From positions 249,130 to 313,129 of the forward strand of contig DISJ01000009.1 in the NCBI GenBank assembly GCA_002421605.1: a stretch of 64,000 nucleotides of DNA, in the 5' to 3' direction. The translations under genes and the position numbers were made by a program. Below the pieces are notes generated by a model, which ran no database searches, was not told the DNA's origin, and worked only from the letters and a program-made list of their open reading frames with translations. This DNA is from Rhodobacteraceae bacterium UBA6213. Lineage in GTDB: Bacteria; Pseudomonadota; Alphaproteobacteria; Rhodobacterales; Rhodobacteraceae. This document shows, in pieces, positions 61,801 to 64,000 of this stretch. Position 1 is the stretch's first letter; each line of letters starts with the position of its first letter.

Positions 61801-63398
61801 TGCCGGAAAAAGTGCGAAAGTGGTCGATAGATTTTTGAAAGCACCGCAGGGGGGGTGTCATCGCCCATCGAGGCTAACACTTCCTTGCCGTCTTCTGCCA
61901 TCGGCGCCAGAATCTGTTCCAGCTCTTCCAGAGTGTAGCCTGCAGCGATCTGGCGCTTTCGCAGTTCGGCACCGGTGCGCAGCGTGTGTTCCGGCACGTC
62001 GCGCATGATGTCGTTGAGGTTGATGACTTTCGACACCCACTCGCCAAACGGCTGGCTGCCCGCCAGACGGTCCTTGATGGCGCGGTCGTGGTAAAGCTTG
62101 CCGGCCTTCATATCGACCGCAATCATCTGCCCCGGCCCCAACGCGCCTTTTTCGGCGATGTTGGCCTCGGGCACCGGCACCATGCCCATTTCCGAGCCGG
62201 CAATCAGCAGACCGTCAAGTGTCAGCACATAGCGCATGGGGCGCAGGCCGTTGCGATCTAGCCCGCCGCAGACCCAGCGACCATCGGTCATGGCCAGCGC
62301 CGCCGGGCCGTCCCACGGCTCCATCACGGCGTTGCAATAGGCATACATATCTTGCCAGGGTTTCGGGATGTCGGCGGTGTAGTTTGACCATGCCTCAGGC
62401 ACGAGCATGGTTTTGGTCATCGGCGCCGAGCGGCCCGAACGCACCATCACCTCGAACACCGCATCCAGTGCGCCACTATCTGACGTCCCGGCCGGGATGA
62501 TCGGCTTGATATCCTCTGCTGCGTCACCGAAGGCCGATGAGGCCATGCGGATTTCGTGGCTTCGCATCCAGTTGACGTTGCCTTTGAGGGTATTGATCTC
62601 GCCGTTATGGGCCAACATGCGAAACGGCTGGGCCAGCGCCCATTGCGGGAAAGTGTTGGTGGAATACCGCTGGTGGTAGATCACGAAGGCAGATTCAAAG
62701 CGTTCATCGCGCAGGTCTGGGTAGAACACTGCAACATGCTCGGCCAGCATCATGCCCTTGTAAATGATCGAGCTGCACGACAACGAGCAGATATATAGCC
62801 CCGCTATTTGCGCAGCCAGCGCTGCCTTTTCGATGCGCCGGCGGATGATGTAAAGTTCGCGCTCAAAGGTTTCGCGGTCGATTTCCTTTTCGCAGCGGAT
62901 CAGAATCTGTTCGATTTCCGGGCGCGTGGCGTTGGCCTTTTCGCCCAGAACGTCGGTATTCACCGGCACATGCCGCCAGCCGTAGATATAGTGGCCCATG
63001 CGCAGCACTTCGGTTTCAACGATTGTGCGGCAACGTTCTTGCGCACCAAAGTCGGTGCGCGGCAGGAACACCTGCCCCACGGCGATCAACTTGGTCATGT
63101 CGGGTTCGTGCCCGGTGCGGCGCACCTGATCGTAAAAGAACTTGACCGGGATCTGCACATGAATACCCGCGCCGTCGCCGGTTTTGCCGTCGGCGTCCAC
63201 GGCGCCGCGATGCCAGACCGCCTTCAACGCCTCGATACCGTGTTCGACGACCTGCCGCGAAGGGGTGCCATCAATCGACACCACAAGCCCGACGCCGCAC
63301 GACGAATGCTCGTCTTCGGCGCGATAGAGGCTGTTGGCATCCATCCAGGCGCGATTGGCTTCTTCGGCGGCAACCCATGCTGCGTCGTAGGTGGTCAT
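58860..63398 (-). CDS. gltB: Glutamate synthase [NADPH], large subunit
   Basis: The 1512-residue protein starts with a short propeptide and the Ntn nucleophile Cys34 (EHSSCGVGLVV), giving the glutaminase domain. It has the FMN synthase domain (GGEDPAHFVPEPNGDN, SGHNGGTGASPATSIKF) and the [3Fe-4S] cysteines CIMVRQCQSNTCPVGVC near 1131-1148, then the C-terminal beta-helix. It turns glutamine and 2-oxoglutarate into two glutamates. It overlaps the upstream hydrolase stop by 4 bp. gltD is not in the window. Confidence 0.95.
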   Translation of the reverse strand: MTTYDAAWVAAEEANRAWMDANSLYRAEDEHSSCGVGLVVSIDGTPSRQVVEHGIEALKAVWHRGAVDADGKTGDGAGIHVQIPVKFFYDQVRRTGHEPDMTKLIAVGQVFLPRTDFGAQERCRTIVETEVLRMGHYIYGWRHVPVNTDVLGEKANATRPEIEQILIRCEKEIDRETFERELYIIRRRIEKAALAAQIAGLYICSLSCSSIIYKGMMLAEHVAVFYPDLRDERFESAFVIYHQRYSTNTFPQWALAQPFRMLAHNGEINTLKGNVNWMRSHEIRMASSAFGDAAEDIKPIIPAGTSDSGALDAVFEVMVRSGRSAPMTKTMLVPEAWSNYTADIPKPWQDMYAYCNAVMEPWDGPAALAMTDGRWVCGGLDRNGLRPMRYVLTLDGLLIAGSEMGMVPVPEANIAEKGALGPGQMIAVDMKAGKLYHDRAIKDRLAGSQPFGEWVSKVINLNDIMRDVPEHTLRTGAELRKRQIAAGYTLEELEQILAPMAEDGKEVLASMGDDTPPAVLSKIYRPLSHFFRQNFSQVTNPPIDSLRESRVMSLKTRFGNLKNVLDEDSSQTEILILESPFIANGEFEEMKRQFGGSVTTIACTFPVGGGQEALRDGLERIRAEAEDAVRSGANHIVLSDEAQSPERVPMPMILATSAVHSWLTRKGLRTFTSVNVRSAECIDPHYFAVLIGCGATTVNPYLAQDSVADRVSRGLLDGTLEEAMRRYRDAIDAGLLKIMSKMGISVISSYRGGLNFEAVGLSRAMVAEYFPGMPSRISGIGLHGIQRKLEQLHTRAWRGEQDIVPVGGFYKARQSGEKHAWEAPSMHLLQTACEQGNFDLWKQYSAMMRANPPIHLRDLLDIKPLGKAVPIEEVESITSIRKRFVTPGMSLGALSPEAHKLLNVAMNRIGAKSDSGEGGEDPAHFVPEPNGDNPSAKIKQVASGRFGVTAEYLNACEELEIKVAQGAKPGEGGQLPGMKVTSLIARLRHSTPGVTLISPPPHHDIYSIEDLAQLIYDLKQINPRAKVTVKLVASSGVGTIAAGVAKAKADVILISGHNGGTGASPATSIKFAGLPWEMGLTEAHQVLAMNRLRERVTLRTDGGLRTGRDIVMAAMMGAEEYGIGTAALISMGCIMVRQCQSNTCPVGVCTQDPVLRAKFNGTADKVVNLITFYAQEVREILASIGARTLDEVIGRADLLAQVSRGSEHLDDLDLNPLLITVDGFDRIVYDRSKPRNHVPDTLDAEIVRDGARFFEDGEKMQLSYAVRNTHRTIGTRASSHIVRNFGMKNALQPDHLTIKLTGSCGQSLGAFAAPGLKLEVMGDANDYVGKGLSGGIIVVRPPMGSRLVASENTIIGNTVLYGATEGYLFAAGRAGERFAVRNSGAKVVVEGCGSNGCEYMTGGVAVILGTIGANFGAGMTGGMAYVYDPMGRARGYMNLETLVTCGIEHPHWEAQLKGLIERHFAETASVRAREILQNWAEEKDHFLQVCPREMLAHLPHPLTREAAAMPAE

Positions 63399-64000
63399 GT
63401 CGTCATCTCCTCGGCGGGGTGGGCTTGGGTGGGGTAGTCGCGCGCCCATTGCGCACGCAACAGGCCGCCTGCGGATCGCGCCGCGTCGCGGGCGCGAACT
63501 GGCCTGCCACGAATGGCGTTAGTCAAGATCGGTGCGAGCATGCCGCGGGCATGCAACCTGGACGCCAATCGATGGTCCTGTCCAGGAAAGATGAAATGAG
63601 ATTCCATCGGCGCGAACCGCAGCGCGTGCGCCAGTTCGTCAGGGCTGTCGCCGTTCATCACGATCACGTCGCCCAGTTTCCCGGCTATGTCCGGCACCTG
63701 CGGATACGGCCAAGCGGCGATGCGGTTGCGAAAATAACGCCAGCGGGTTTCTTCGGGCATGATATCGGGATGAACCGAATACTGTGGCGCAACCGCCACC
63801 ACTGCATCGAGCGGCATCAAGTTTGCGAGAATCAGCGCTGCGCTGGCGCCCATTGAATTGCCAATCGCCACAATGCTGCTGGCACCAACCCGCGCCGCAG
63901 TTTCTACCACGCAGTTGCGCACCTGTTCGGCAAGCTCCGGCCCATTCATCCAGCTGCGACTTTCGTCGGTGACAAACAGAACATGATTTTCACCGTGTTC
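63395..64000 (-). CDS. Alpha/beta hydrolase-type protein (partial, N-terminus outside window)
   Basis: The frame is open through the right edge (VLFVTDESRSWMNGPELAEQV), so the gene is truncated there; about 200 codons are visible. The nucleophile elbow IGNSMGASAAL (G-x-S-x-G) and VMNGDSPDELA and PGQDHRLASRLHARG (Asp/His region) fit an alpha/beta hydrolase. Its last codons overlap the gltB start (ATGA), so the two are translationally coupled, which is an unusual partner for glutamate synthase. The substrate is unknown. Confidence 0.75.
   Translation of the reverse strand, partial: EHGENHVLFVTDESRSWMNGPELAEQVRNCVVETAARVGASSIVAIGNSMGASAALILANLMPLDAVVAVAPQYSVHPDIMPEETRWRYFRNRIAAWPYPQVPDIAGKLGDVIVMNGDSPDELAHALRFAPMESHFIFPGQDHRLASRLHARGMLAPILTNAIRGRPVRARDAARSAGGLLRAQWARDYPTQAHPAEEMTT

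Noticed and set aside
1..64000. CRISPR arrays, prophage, insertion sequences or toxin-antitoxin pairs
   Set aside because: I saw no repeat-spacer array, transposase, integrase, phage structural gene or toxin-antitoxin pair; the content is core chromosomal.

Overview
The window looks like a chromosomal segment from an alphaproteobacterium of the order Rhodobacterales. The evidence is the order petP-petR-petA-petB-petC (the Rhodobacter capsulatus bc1 arrangement), the mnmE-mnmG-rsmG-parA-parB block, the maf-aroE-coaE-dnaQ block, a hemD/mitofilin/HemY-like cluster, and high-GC genes with many 1-4 nt stop/start overlaps. I saw no plasmid, prophage, insertion-sequence or CRISPR features.

Layout. 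1-4.1 kb: a leftward set of an aminotransferase, a glutaryl-CoA dehydrogenase-type acyl-CoA dehydrogenase and the start of a thiamine-diphosphate E1 dehydrogenase, with a divergent LysR regulator. 4.1-14.6 kb: a probable replication-origin region. maf-aroE-coaE-dnaQ runs leftward and hemJ, rho, mnmE, mnmG, rsmG, parA, parB run rightward. The 371-bp gap between maf and hemJ holds two perfect DnaA boxes, and two parS-like sites lie at the starts of mnmG and rsmG. 14.6-22 kb: hemW, an rdgB-ridA gene fusion, rph, hrcA, grpE and mutS. 22-28 kb: NADP-type malic enzyme, a sugar kinase, a fumarylpyruvate hydrolase-like gene, and a class-IV aminotransferase coupled to a sulfotransferase. 28-34.2 kb: tsaD-gpsA-YciI-EVE leftward; hemD, mitofilin-like and HemY-like rightward.

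34.2-40.9 kb: tRNA-Thr(CGT) beside a tRNA fragment, a perfect palindrome and a decayed LysR gene; then PAP2 phosphatase, NnrU, an SDR protein, the coupled purine genes ade-amn, and HU. 41-47.7 kb: a DMT exporter, a CcdA/Tat-thioredoxin pair, aroC, and a TPP riboswitch driving thiBPQ. 47.7-53 kb: petCBA with petR and petP, and a branched-chain aminotransferase. 53-64 kb: small proteins, a second DMT exporter, queG, a GST, a membrane-protein gene broken by one TAG codon, a protein methyltransferase, mtgA, the large gltB, and a truncated alpha/beta hydrolase at the right edge.

Most of the window is core chromosome. The points most worth a second look are the origin candidate with its parS sites, the RdgB-RidA fusion with a preserved internal start, the aminotransferase/sulfotransferase pair whose aminotransferase has Thr in place of the usual cofactor-contacting Glu, a possible lysine/2-oxoadipate operon at the left edge, and a simple switching model for the thiamine riboswitch. 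Nothing here is certain to be a wholly new system. The aminotransferase/sulfotransferase pair is the best candidate for undescribed biochemistry.
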